The notes under the pieces: generated by a model
The model's input: the letters and a program-made list of their open reading frames with translations, nothing else
Database searches by the model: none
What the model was told of the DNA's origin: nothing
Source of the DNA: Nephromyces sp. MM_2019
Lineage: Eukaryota > Apicomplexa > Aconoidasida > Nephromycida
Length of the DNA: 36,193 bases
Reading direction: 5' to 3'
NCBI GenBank assembly: GCA_015657535.1
Contig: JADHZB010000873.1
Span: 4,513-40,705 of the forward strand
Translations under genes and position numbers: made by a program
In this document: positions 23,429 to 33,513 of the stretch, in pieces
Position numbering within the stretch: the first letter of the stretch is position 1
How the letters are laid out: each line of letters starts with the position of its first letter

Positions 23429-24125
23429 TTTTGTTAACTTAAAATGATTAAGTTTATAGCCTCAACTATTATTATAAATAAATTAGTAGGTTCCGAAGGA
23501 TCTTTTATTCACCATTAAATCTTCTTTATTAAAGGATTAAAGAAGAAACTCAGGCAATTCTTCTCTAAGGTATAGTTTAGTGATGTCAAAGACATCAAGT
23601 TTGACTTAATCACAAATTTAGTTTATTAAACAATGTTTTTCGTGAATAACAAAGACTAAGACATTGTCAAACTATATCTAATACTAAACATTCATATAGT
23701 GTATTTCAATTAAAGTGAATCAAAAAATTGCAATTAGCTTTTTATATAGTTTCCGAATGGAAAATACCCCAAATATAGCAACAAACAGTCTTAAGATAAG
23801 CATCACTCGAGCGACATTGATTATAACTCAATAGTACTAAGATATTTGAACAAAAATTTAAACTTTATATTCCAATTAACAGATGTACGAATTTGTGCAT
23901 TATTATAATTAACGAACGAATAAACAATGGAAATTTGATAGAAACGCTTTCAAAGCTTATAAACTAGTTATGTAGATTTAAATATTATAAAAATTTTCAC
24001 AAATGAGTCTTCCAAAAAATGAACTTTACATTATCAGCAATTCTTTAAATTGAGTGTTTGTCTTCAAGATAACATTTAAATTGAGCAACTGTAAACATAA
24101 GTACTGGTTCAAATGTTATAAAAGG
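23429..24125. other. intergenic spacer upstream of PIG-A
   Basis: About 700 AT-rich bases between the PIG-A start and the 3' end of the protease gene. It should hold the P-IG-A promoter. No open frame, RNA gene or repeat of note. Confidence 0.5.
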
Positions 24126-25913
24126 TCAGCCACATGTATAGATCGGGCAGCTCCAAGGCCTGATAAAACAGAGGATTAATTTTTCTGAAAATTTTAAATC
24201 AAATGTACCGATTTTTGAATTTTTTCTATCGAAAATTGTGTAGTATTTCTTCAAAAAAATTTCTCCAAGTACCTTTAGTGCCATATATATAATTATGATT
24301 ACAGCTTTAAGCTAGATTTTTGTTGCTATCATTTACATAAGCTTTGCCATTGTGATAAGGGATCTTTAGAGGTAAAAAGGCCAAAGGACAGCTGGTTAGT
24401 TCGTTCCGAAACTTAAATATTTATTGGTTTTATACCAGGTAGAATTTATAGTATAGGCTAGGCACCTTTTCTCCATAATTGATGTAGTCTTGGGGGTATA
24501 AAACGAATTCTCTATCAAAATCTAGGATATCACTTCGTATAAATCTTTGAGCAATTAATTATTTTAGCTACTATTTGTGGAGTCTCTAAGGACGAATGAG
24601 ATTGGTTTTAGTGAGTACTCGTTTTTACAGTCAGGAGCCGCTCCAATTTTGTACACTAAATCTTCAATATCTGGGTTTATTAACTTTTTTTTTAAAAACA
24701 CTTTGAAGTAAGAGTTTATAAACTTGCATTCTTTTGGAGCTGCCACACTAAATATGATTTAAGTTGAGCTAAAACGTAATGATTAATTGAAAACCTGTTA
24801 GTGCCTGAATCTATTATTGCAGAACAGCTGAAATCTAGTTCCATTTATTTCTATATCATCCTAAAACTAAATATTTATGAATCTCACCCGTGTTACAATG
24901 TTTCAATGATGTTCCATCAACCTTAACGTCAATCTTAACAATTTTTATAACATCTTTTGATTGTAAAAGCCTATTGAAGTAAGCATCATACCATCTCTAT
25001 TTGCCACAGGTGCTTGCTTGTAGTTCCAAACCAACTGATGTTTTCATTATTTTCAAAAAATCTTAGGGTTCTTTTGAGACTAATTTTAAGTTTTATGAAT
25101 TCAAATACTTTTTATTATAATATCCAAGTAGCAAAAGGCCATAATATAGAGGTGGTTTCGGAAGGTATATAGAAAATAAGTCCTGCTCTAAAAATCCTTG
25201 TTCATAAAGAGCACCAATCAGCCCAGGACCATCTCCATTGGATGAACTGCTTCCCAAGCCAATCATTCCATCGACAGCTGTACCACAAGCCATATGTATT
25301 ATTTACTTTACGTGTTTAGCAAATTTTAAACCTACGTAATTGCAAAAATGGATCATCTGATTGAAAGGTTACTAATCCAATTTCCATATTTGGGATCCTT
25401 GAATTATTTTTGAAAGTTTTTGTAAAGTGCTTTAACTCATTAAAACTACCTCAATCTCCCGATTTTTAAATACTCCCTAGCCTTTTCATAAACTACGTAT
25501 CCAGTCCCATATGTGACACTAACTTGCTCCAGTGGTAACTTATTTTCAAAAGTCGAAGATTTTTCTGGATCAAATTGCTTGTTTTTCAAACAACTTCTAG
25601 CATGGCATCTTATAGAATTTATCCATAAAGATGTGCTACCTAAGTGAATATTGTATTGAAAGTGATTACATAAAATTTTAAACTAACCAGTATCGTAAAT
25701 AACTTTGAAATTTTGCTCAGGATCACCCAATTTGATATCTCCAATGAATTGCTTATCTTTAAATGTGTGTAGCAATAGAAATGTATTTTTAGTCTGGCTT
25801 AAAACTTTGTTGAGCCTTTTATTTTCAGGCGAACTTGAAGTCTTAAAGGAATATATTTTTAATAAAAATAAATAAAAACATAAAAAGTGATAAATTATGT
25901 GTATAATCATCAT
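24126..25913 (-). CDS. pepsin-like aspartyl protease (A1 family), apparently intact
   Basis: Secretory-pathway endopeptidase. Eleven exons: 25688-25913, 25450-25639, 25336-25397, 25109-25277, 24992-25070, 24888-24933, 24795-24834, 24572-24747, 24466-24521, 24337-24411 and 24126-24272, giving 421 residues. An N-terminal signal peptide (IIYHFLCFYLFLLKIYS) is followed by a short propeptide. The first catalytic motif is YDTGSTSLW (Asp74), then the RCHARSC loop and the flap region VTYGTGYVV. Then come VDGMIGLG, GFLEQDLFSIYL, ISWFGTTSKHLWQIEM, and the second catalytic motif CSAIIDSGTN (Asp266). The C-terminal lobe has LYPQDYINYG, SCPLAFLPL and VLGEIFLKKYYTIFDR. Both catalytic Asp residues and paired cysteines are kept, so activity is expected. 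A 58-base intron at 24934-24991 explains what first looks like a frameshift. The terminal 18 residues after IGTFDLKFS are unusual for the family and may be a tail. Which apicomplexan subclass it belongs to is unclear. Confidence 0.9.
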
Positions 25914-26192
25914 GTTGTGGCAATGAATAAATCTGGATACAATAAAGAATGATATTTTTAAAACACTTGCTCTGATATTGTATATACATCAATTTTTTTC
26001 ACAATATGAATGTACAAGGGTTGATCATGTTTGTGATTCTATATTCATTTCTCTAATGCTTGACACTAGAAGTTCTTTCTAGTTTTGCTTTTAGAATAAT
26101 AGCTTTAATGCTAAACAATAGTTTGAAGAAATTCTTAAAAAATATTTTAGTATTTAAAATTTTAAAAAATGTTAATCCATAATATAAGGTTT

Positions 26193-27293
26193 TCAGCTTG
26201 AATAATCCACGTCAATTTGTGAACAGCCCGATTGTAGTCTTTCCCTGCTTGTTGTAATTGGTGAAAGTGCAAGTCTGTCCATGACAAAATTATCTAAAGT
26301 GTCACTGTCTTCGTTATCACTCAAAAGTGCATTAGTAAAATCCTCTGTGTAGTAATAATTGTAATGATACTGAAATTTAGGTGCATAATTGAATCCTGGA
26401 TGAAATTTATTAGCTGAAATCGGTGTAGTTAAGTGATTACTTGCCAAAGGTTGAGGCAAATAAGTTTTAAAATCCATCCAACTTGTCTCAGAGTTTGCGT
26501 AGCTATAAAAACTAGAATTAGATAACATTTCCTGATCTTTGTAGTTATATGAATTATTATTTGAATAGTTATTCAAAAGTTCTTGGCCTCTCGCAGTTTG
26601 AGCGTTATTTTTCTCATTCATTAAACTGGAATTGTTAAGGTGACCTTCATATTTTGAGATATTCTTTTTTTTTGGGATTTGTTTTCCTTGATTCACTGGG
26701 CTTTTCCAATTGGACGTTTTAACTGAAGCATCTCTTGCTGGCTTTATATTGCTTGTAGGCTTAACAACTGATCCTTTGTACGAATTGGGCCTAACTTCAT
26801 AAGTATTGTGATAATCACCTGAATTATACAAGTTTTGATCATAAGTTGTGTCATTAAAATTATCTTCAGAATAATAATTGAAATTGGATGGAGGGAAACT
26901 TCTTTGCTGGCTATCATATTCGATGAAACCTTTAAGTAGTTCATTCTCTTTAGGTTGGTACACTGCAGGAAGCTTAACCATTCCCGAATAAATCACAGGG
27001 ATCCAAGCAGGTCTTTGATTTATTATAGCATTATATGCTGGCATTACTTCAGGAGCTTTTTTAGGTTTCGTGTATTTGCGCTTTTTTGCTTGAAAATCTG
27101 AAGGTATGTTTTTTAAAATGAATGCTTTCCCCAAAAAATTTATTCTGTTTATTCCAAGCATATCTACAAAATTCCAATTACTCTTTTCGAGCTTGGGATT
27201 AATGGAAACTTTTTGCGGGCGAACCCTTCTATGTAAAGCGTTATAGTAGGGAGAATTATACCCAGTGTTACCAAGTGAAACTACTGAAGCCAT
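26193..27293 (-). CDS. intronless 366-residue Tyr/Asn-rich orphan protein
   Basis: Not recognised. One uninterrupted frame from ATG at 27293 to TGA; the frame stays open a little upstream but without another ATG. The first about 125 residues look semi-ordered (NWNFVDMLGINRINFLGKAF; RPAWIPVIYSGMVKLP) and contain a basic run KKRKYTKPKK that could act as a nuclear signal. From about 135 the chain is rich in Tyr, Asn and Ser (NFNYYSEDNFNDTTYDQNLY; FQYHYNYYYTEDF) and is probably disordered. There is no signal peptide or membrane span. It is the only gene here without introns, in a neighbourhood averaging about eight per gene. That suggests a retrogene, a recently arisen gene, or selection for compact transcription. 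Tyr-rich proteins crosslink in coccidian oocyst walls, but those are secreted and this is not obviously so. Confidence 0.75.
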   Translation of the reverse strand: MASVVSLGNTGYNSPYYNALHRRVRPQKVSINPKLEKSNWNFVDMLGINRINFLGKAFILKNIPSDFQAKKRKYTKPKKAPEVMPAYNAIINQRPAWIPVIYSGMVKLPAVYQPKENELLKGFIEYDSQQRSFPPSNFNYYSEDNFNDTTYDQNLYNSGDYHNTYEVRPNSYKGSVVKPTSNIKPARDASVKTSNWKSPVNQGKQIPKKKNISKYEGHLNNSSLMNEKNNAQTARGQELLNNYSNNNSYNYKDQEMLSNSSFYSYANSETSWMDFKTYLPQPLASNHLTTPISANKFHPGFNYAPKFQYHYNYYYTEDFTNALLSDNEDSDTLDNFVMDRLALSPITTSRERLQSGCSQIDVDYSS

Positions 27294-27650
27294 TTTCCAC
27301 ACATATGCCAATAACTCATATATTTAATTAAAAACATATAAATAACATACTTATAAATTCAAAATCTAATAATTTATTGAGATTTAGAGTGAGTTAATGG
27401 AAATTATAGTTCAGCTTTATTACATAACCTTGGAAAATTTTAATTTAAAAAATTTTAATTTACAAAATATTTATAACGTACTCTAGTAATGATTTAGAAT
27501 TGCAAGTCATTAAATTTTATGGAATCGCTCAAAATAGAACTTGAATTCAAGACTTGAAATTGTATGGAAATAAAGCTCTCAAAGTATTCACTAGCTATAT
27601 TTGTATATTAACACAAGAATAAGATCTTTAGAACTTGCATAATTAGGTAT
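27294..27650. other. intergenic spacer
   Basis: About 360 AT-rich bases between the intronless gene start and the AAA gene stop codon. Nothing specific seen beyond a run of ATTTTAATTTA-like words near 27440-27470. Confidence 0.5.
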
Positions 27651-30207
27651 TCACTTTTTCAAAGAATTTTTAGTTCTCGTATGCTTTTTAATAGACTTTT
27701 TATTAAATGCTATGACAAATTGCTTAAATTCACTGTTCCTTTCTATCCAGTAGTATTCTTTCTCGATTAGAGTTTGAATAAATTCTTTTATAAACAATTC
27801 TCTATCATATTGATCTGTTGGAAATCGTAGATCCCTGTTTGAGAGTACTTCATTTATAGAACCAATTGTATATCCTTCTAGAATCTATAACACGCGGATT
27901 ATGAAATGATATCAATGAAGTAAATTACACTCAGGATAAGTTTATAAAGCAACCTGAGCAAGCTTATGCAATAGAACTTGGTCTTTCTCAGATGGTGTTT
28001 GCTTATTTGAGTAAATTTTATTTTGGATAAACCTTATCCTTGTTTCGTAAGATGGTAAAGTAAAACATGCCAAGAAATCTGAAAGCTTAATTAATAACTT
28101 ACAATCAAATGATTTATTATTCAATGGAACTGATATGCTACAAATCACAGCAAGCGAAAAGTTTTTATCTTTTGTTGACTTTTGCTGCACAATTTTGTAC
28201 ATTTTTAGAAGCTCAAGTCTAAAACCTTTAACTGCTGTTTTAATCTCCTGGCTGTAAAGTTTAAGCTGTTTTTTAAGCAACCTTTCAAAACCTTCGAAAA
28301 ATATGATTGAAGTGTTAGAATGGCATACTGTCAAAAACAGTTTTTTTAGCAGTTCTAATGAGTCTGATAACTTTCCAGCAAAAGCCAAATCAATCAGGTA
28401 AGTTGCATCAAAATATCTCGAGTTTGTTAAGCTCGAAGTGATTTCGGAAGTGAATCTTTTACCTGTACCTGTTGAAAAGAGTACTCGAAATTACCAAACC
28501 TTTCAAACTTGTGTTTTTCCATACCTTGAGGCCCATAAAAAAGCAAAAACTTGGCAAATGTAGAGTTTTTGTATTTATTTGCATTTAAATATAAAGGAAT
28601 TGCTATCTTTTCAATGATACTCTGCAAGCTTTCTCTTTGATCTAATTTTGGGTTTGACTCCTGAAAATACTTTTGATTTTCACTTGGAAGATAAAATCTA
28701 TTGGAAAACATTTGAGCATCTTGAATATTGTGAAGATAATTAGAATCTCTGGAATCTGTTATAGCTTTCAAACTCTCAAATTCATTGAAATCAAATGCTT
28801 TTTTATAATTTTCTTCAATTTTTTTATTCATTATCAGTGTTTTTCTTTCTTTTCTTGATTTCTTAGGCTTTTTGTTTTTTAAAAACTTGTTTTTTACATT
28901 CAATAGCTTCAAAGATTGTAAAAATTCTTCCTTTTCATTTTTTTCCATATTGTATATTACACTTATGCTTTTATACGGTAAAAATTTACTACTTGAATTA
29001 TTTAGAGATGAACTTTCTTGGGAATGGGATTCTGTTAGTTTAAACATGAGCTTTGTAATTTGATCATGGAATTGATTATTCAATTTATTTAATAGTTCAG
29101 TCTCTTTGCTTTCTGATGATTTCAAAGTTTTACCCGACTTGGGAGGTTTTTCTGGAAGATCTCGTTGGTTTCAAAATATGTTATTCTTTGGAGTTAAGCT
29201 TAATCTATTACTTACGCTTTTTGGGCAGCTTATCCTTTGGGTCTAAATTTTTAGTAATATTGGATTCATTTTTTGATGAGCTAAGAATCTCATTAAAACT
29301 ATTTGGCAAGTTGCCCTCAACCCAAGACTTTGCAATCCAATCAAGTAGCCTGCTCTCCTCTAAAAACTTTAAAGAGCAAAAATGTGAAAAGGCACTTCAA
29401 TTACGTTTTACAGTACTTCGGTTTTAATTTTTTCAGAGACATCAGCTTCTTGAGATTCTCCCTTGTTTTCCGCATTTGTTTTACTTAAATTAGTAACTTC
29501 CCTGTTTTCCTCAAGTATTTGCTCGAATCTCCAGGTATCCAAGTGAAAAAGACCATTACTATTTTTAAATCCTAGCTGTTCCAAGCTTAATTCTTCAGCA
29601 GCAACTAAACCACTCTTGTAAGGATTGAATTTTTGAATGTTTTCTTTGTTTTTTTCATCTACATCTTCTAAAATTAAATATTTTTTCTCTTTAGCTTAAA
29701 TATAATATATTATTTCCTATAAATACACTAGGGCAATACAAATCCCTTTAGGTAATAACCTGTTTCATTAACATGATTCTTTGGTCTTGAGTAGCTAGAA
29801 TTTACATATAACTTTTCCTCAGTCGACCGTGGATTTGTAGTTTGTTTAAAATAACAACACAATTTTAAAACATTAGAACTATTTTGATTGTAAATTTGAT
29901 CAGATAATTTACATATTTTACTACAAAGAGAGACCTCATCTCCATTTTCAGATGAAATAAGTAGGTTTTTAAAAGTTATAATACACAAAAACAAGTATTG
30001 GATAATTTCTTTCAGCAGATTTCTGAACCCCTCCACCTTGATGTTAAGATAGCAATCAATTAGCTCATTACAAAAGTGTATCGCTCTTTTATAAGTGGTG
30101 ATAGGTATTTCACTTATATTGTACTGATATAGCTGAAAAGATCTGGAATCTTTATCCAAATCATTTAGTATCTTACTTAATTTAGTATAATGAATGGATT
30201 CAGACAT
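27651..30207 (-). CDS. divergent AAA protein, katanin/spastin/Vps4-like, probable pseudo-ATPase
   Basis: Six exons: 29760-30207, 29417-29667, 29216-29366, 28525-29151, 27954-28468 and 27651-27884, giving 741 residues. The N-terminal about 90 residues are helical and could be a MIT-type bundle (weak inference). A long Lys/Ser/Asn-rich linker follows. The AAA module begins near residue 445 (RESLQSIIEKIAIPLYL), with Walker A YGPQGTGKR (490-497) split by a 56-base intron. Walker B reads SIIFFEGFERLL (546-557), so the usual DE is EG (551-552). The sensor-1 Asn and the RRF arginine-finger segment are replaced (VICSISVPLN; LLIKLSDFLACFTLP). The C-terminus keeps the small-domain pattern (LEGYTIGSINEVL). 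Katanin-clade AAA enzymes sever microtubules or disassemble ESCRT-III. Here nucleotide binding may persist but hydrolysis is doubtful. Acceptor 29151 versus 29164 is ambiguous. Confidence 0.78.
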
Positions 30208-30467
30208 TTCGTTATCAGGAACAATAGTTCGAAGGTAATAAAAATATAAGCTAAATTATAATATCAACTTAAGTTTAAAAAAAACATGTTTAGTAAGTTT
30301 TAAGGTTTGTAACTATGATATTAAAGATTTTGAAATAATTTTAACATGTGGGGATACGTGATAAGCCTTTTTTAGTAACTTGTATAACAATTATTCTGAT
30401 GCATGCGTAAAGACACTATCTGGGTCATTTTGGTAATATTTTAAAAATTAAGCAGCTCATTTATAGT

Positions 30468-32173
30468 TTAAATTCTATTGAGATCCAGTGGGAGGTCATG
30501 TGGTTTACTTGCCAAAGGAATTGAAGAAAAATATTTATGATTAAGAGCCTAAAGAGGTATAGTTAAGCATTGGAGAATTATAAGCTAATTAAACAAAGCA
30601 TGCAAATGACCTGTTCTGCAGTTATTCTGTCTGAAGGGTTTAGTTGTAGAAAAGAGTTTAGAAGATCCAAGCATTCTTCAGATTGATCTGAGGAAATTTT
30701 TATGTTTCATATCCAAATTAATATTGGGTAAGGAGATCTATAGTAGCAAAAAATTACTGGGAAATAGTTCTTTGAAGTCTCGTCGCTTTTTATAAGTAAA
30801 TGGAAAGTATGATTGGAGCTTAGAGACATCCTGAGGGATAGATGTAGGCATTGAACAGTTTTTATTCAAGTTTTAGGTAGCTGTTAACTAACAGGCCAAG
30901 TTTCATTGCTTGGGGTCCCACATATGCTGAAGATTCTTGATAACTATTATAAGTCATTTGGTCAGTATGTAGATTTTATTATCAACCTTGAATAATTAAT
31001 TACCTGCTCAATTTCATTCTGTCCAGGAAAAAGGGGGGTTCTGTTAAATTTAAAGAATATATTTCCTTATATAGAGTTTGCAAAATAAATTCAGTTCTAA
31101 AAAATTATACCCTTTTACAAGTTCCGCAAAAAGGCAGCCAACACTCCACATATCAACAGAGTGGTCTGTTTGTAAATTTATCAAGCAATTTCAGTTGATA
31201 AAAATATTGCAACTTAGACTTACTATACTTTTTGGCCCCATAAATCAACTCAGGGGATCTATACCAAAGTGTAACCACTTTATTTGTAAGTTGTTCTTTC
31301 CACTGTACTCGCTTTCCACGGTAATAGCTTGAGTCTTCCAAAGAAACAATCGATGGTCTAGACAACCCAAAATCAGCTACTTTGCATATACCACTCTTGT
31401 TTAGGAAGATATTTGCAGCTGATAAATCTCTATGTGTAACATTCCATTTGTGAAGCTCTTTCAATCCTGAATGATAATATTTTAGTGAGCTTGTTCCAAA
31501 AGTTCAGAAACTAATAGAGAGTTTGAGTTACCATTCAATATTTGCTGGAGTATACATTTGATATGGGATTCATTAAGCAAGATACTTTGTGAAAGTACTT
31601 TTTTCAGATCAGTTTCCATAATCTCCATCACTAAATTCATGAATTCACCTTGAACAAAAATATCCAGTACCTAAAACGAGATTGAGGTTTAAAGTTTACT
31701 CCAAAAGATTGACATCATACTCACTCCCATAAGGTTAGGGTGATTGATTTCTTTCATCACTTTGATTTCTCGAACCGTGGTAAAGTGGATACCGAGTTCT
31801 CCAATGAATGATGCTCCTGATCTGAATCTTTTTTCATCCCCGAGTTTGACTTTAACCCTTTTGATAGCAATATTTCTATATAAAAGAAAAATAGGATTAC
31901 CTAATGTTTGAAATGTATGTGTAAATACAAACTTACTTCCCTGTTACTGTGTCCAATGCTTTCTCAACTTTACCATATGTTCCCTGGCCTGTTTTGAATA
32001 TAGAATTAATTATAAAATTATTAAGCATAAAATGTTAGAAAGAATATAGAGATGTTTAGAAAAGAAAGCGATAACAAATATATGTGGTGAAGTTTGAATT
32101 TACCGAGAAAAGAGTCAACATAAACGTATCTGGACTTTGAGTCAATCAAATCTTCTGATTTTGTGTTTGCCAT
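30468..32173 (-). CDS. CDK7/MRK-like cyclin-dependent kinase
   Basis: Ser/Thr kinase of the CDK family, probably the apicomplexan CDK7 (MRK) type. Eleven exons: 32104-32173, 31937-31988, 31725-31875, 31532-31670, 31224-31466, 31111-31165, 31004-31040, 30893-30943, 30758-30830, 30611-30687 and 30468-30548, giving 342 residues. It has the glycine loop GQGTYGKV (24-31) and AIK with Lys46. A 20-residue insert precedes the cyclin-binding helix [15 protein letters not shown]. The catalytic loop is [10 protein letters not shown] (149-158), DFG is intact (169-171), and an extended T-loop leads to [32 protein letters not shown] and [11 protein letters not shown] complete the CDK core. The usual catalytic-loop Lys is Ser153. 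I recall the same HRDLSxANIF form in apicomplexan MRK/CDK7-type kinases, so this is probably a lineage trait rather than decay. Possible roles are cyclin-activated transcription or CDK activation. Confidence 0.9.
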
Positions 32174-33513
32174 GCTAATGCAGTTCAATTACTAATCTCG
32201 TAAAGGGTATAACTGCGTCAAAGGTATTGCTTAATCAAGTGAATGTATGTAAGCAAAGTGCTAGCTTAAGGTAAAGAAGCATGGTTTTATTTTTGGGTTA
32301 GTTATGATGATTATAATCTCATTTCACATATTGATAAAATTGATATATGTTAAATACTTAAACCTTTAATTAAAATTCTAAAAATTGTAAAAGTTTTTTT
32401 TTAAAAAAGTAATTTGCCACAAGCACCAGTGTTGGTTTATCTAATTTCTTAAGATCTCCATTCAACTCACAATACAATTTATTTGGTTGACTTAAAAAAT
32501 ACAAGGTTTTGGTAGTTTTAAAGCTTATGTGTCAAAATCTATTTGTTTAGTTTATATGATTGATTTTATTAAGCTCTTTAATAATCGATCTTCATAGTCT
32601 TGTCCGTTTTCTGAAAATGTAGTAGCTACTATAAAGCCTTGATCCTATTATGTAGGAAGAGTTTACATGTAGACTTTGATATGAAAAGATTCCTAAGCAA
32701 AAGTAATCAAGATACTTGAGCGCTAATTGGTTTTATAATTCTTTCCAAAATGTGTGTGGCTATTTATTTTCTAAGATGCAATTTGATATACGAAACATCT
32801 CTATTATTATATTTTATAATTCAGAATATGTTAATTATATACATTTAATATGTTTTCTGAAATCCTTTTGTCATTCCTAAATGTCTTGAAACATTATTTG
32901 ACATAAGAATTCTTCTATTATAATATTTCTGAGCTGAAAGCTTTGAGTCTTGTTTCAAATTTTTTAATTCGACAGTAACCATCATACCAAGATAATAAAC
33001 ACATACTATATATTTGAAAAAATCCCTTGATGAATTTCCTTGTCATTTAGGATCCGAATCCGAGTTTTCTTAAAGTCATATTGCATATATAAAAAAGCCG
33101 CATAAGTAATATTTTGAGCTGATTTCTTTATTATTAGATTTTTTCCTATAGAAAATTATTGTTACTATAAGGACATAAAGACCTAGGAAACACCAGAACT
33201 CAAGTTTCCTATCTTATGCTTGCTATCTTATTTGTAATGAAGCTGATAATATTGTTTCAGAGAAGCTGATCTATACACATTGATTCTTAGCATATTAGAT
33301 ATATCCAGAAGTAATATTACTCAAACCAAAAGCCTTGAGTGTTCATTTTTCCTTGGGGATCTTGGATTCCTATCATGGTAATATCTTGGTGATTAGAGAG
33401 GTTTATTTCAAAATTGTGTGATTATATCTCGCTTTAATTTTAGTAAATTTGATAATTGAATTCATAGTTTCAATTTATAAATGATAAATTTTCAAAATCT
33501 ATTATAAATTTAG
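32174..33513. promoter_or_regulatory. divergent intergenic region between the two kinase genes
   Basis: About 1.3 kb between the minus-strand CDK and the plus-strand kinase. It must contain the CDK promoter and the promoter plus first exon(s) of the plus-strand kinase. An ATG at 33375-33377 immediately followed by a donor GTAATA could be a one-codon first exon in phase with the exon at 33514. No other element recognised. Confidence 0.4.

Noticed and set aside
24104..24118. GGTTCAAATGTT, a weak B-box-like sequence
   Set aside because: Only a partial match, no partner A box or acceptor stem.
24934..24991. Apparent frameshift in the aspartyl protease after WQIEM
   Set aside because: A 58-base intron (GTATGA...GTTAAG) joins WQIEM to IDVKVDG in phase, as in pepsin-like enzymes; no break is needed.
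28673..29488. Four plus-strand frames of 61-103 residues
   Set aside because: Antisense to the Lys/Asn-rich AAA linker; Phe/Ile-rich translation is what that produces.
31078..31332. 84-residue plus-strand frame
   Set aside because: Antisense to CDK exons 5 and 6.
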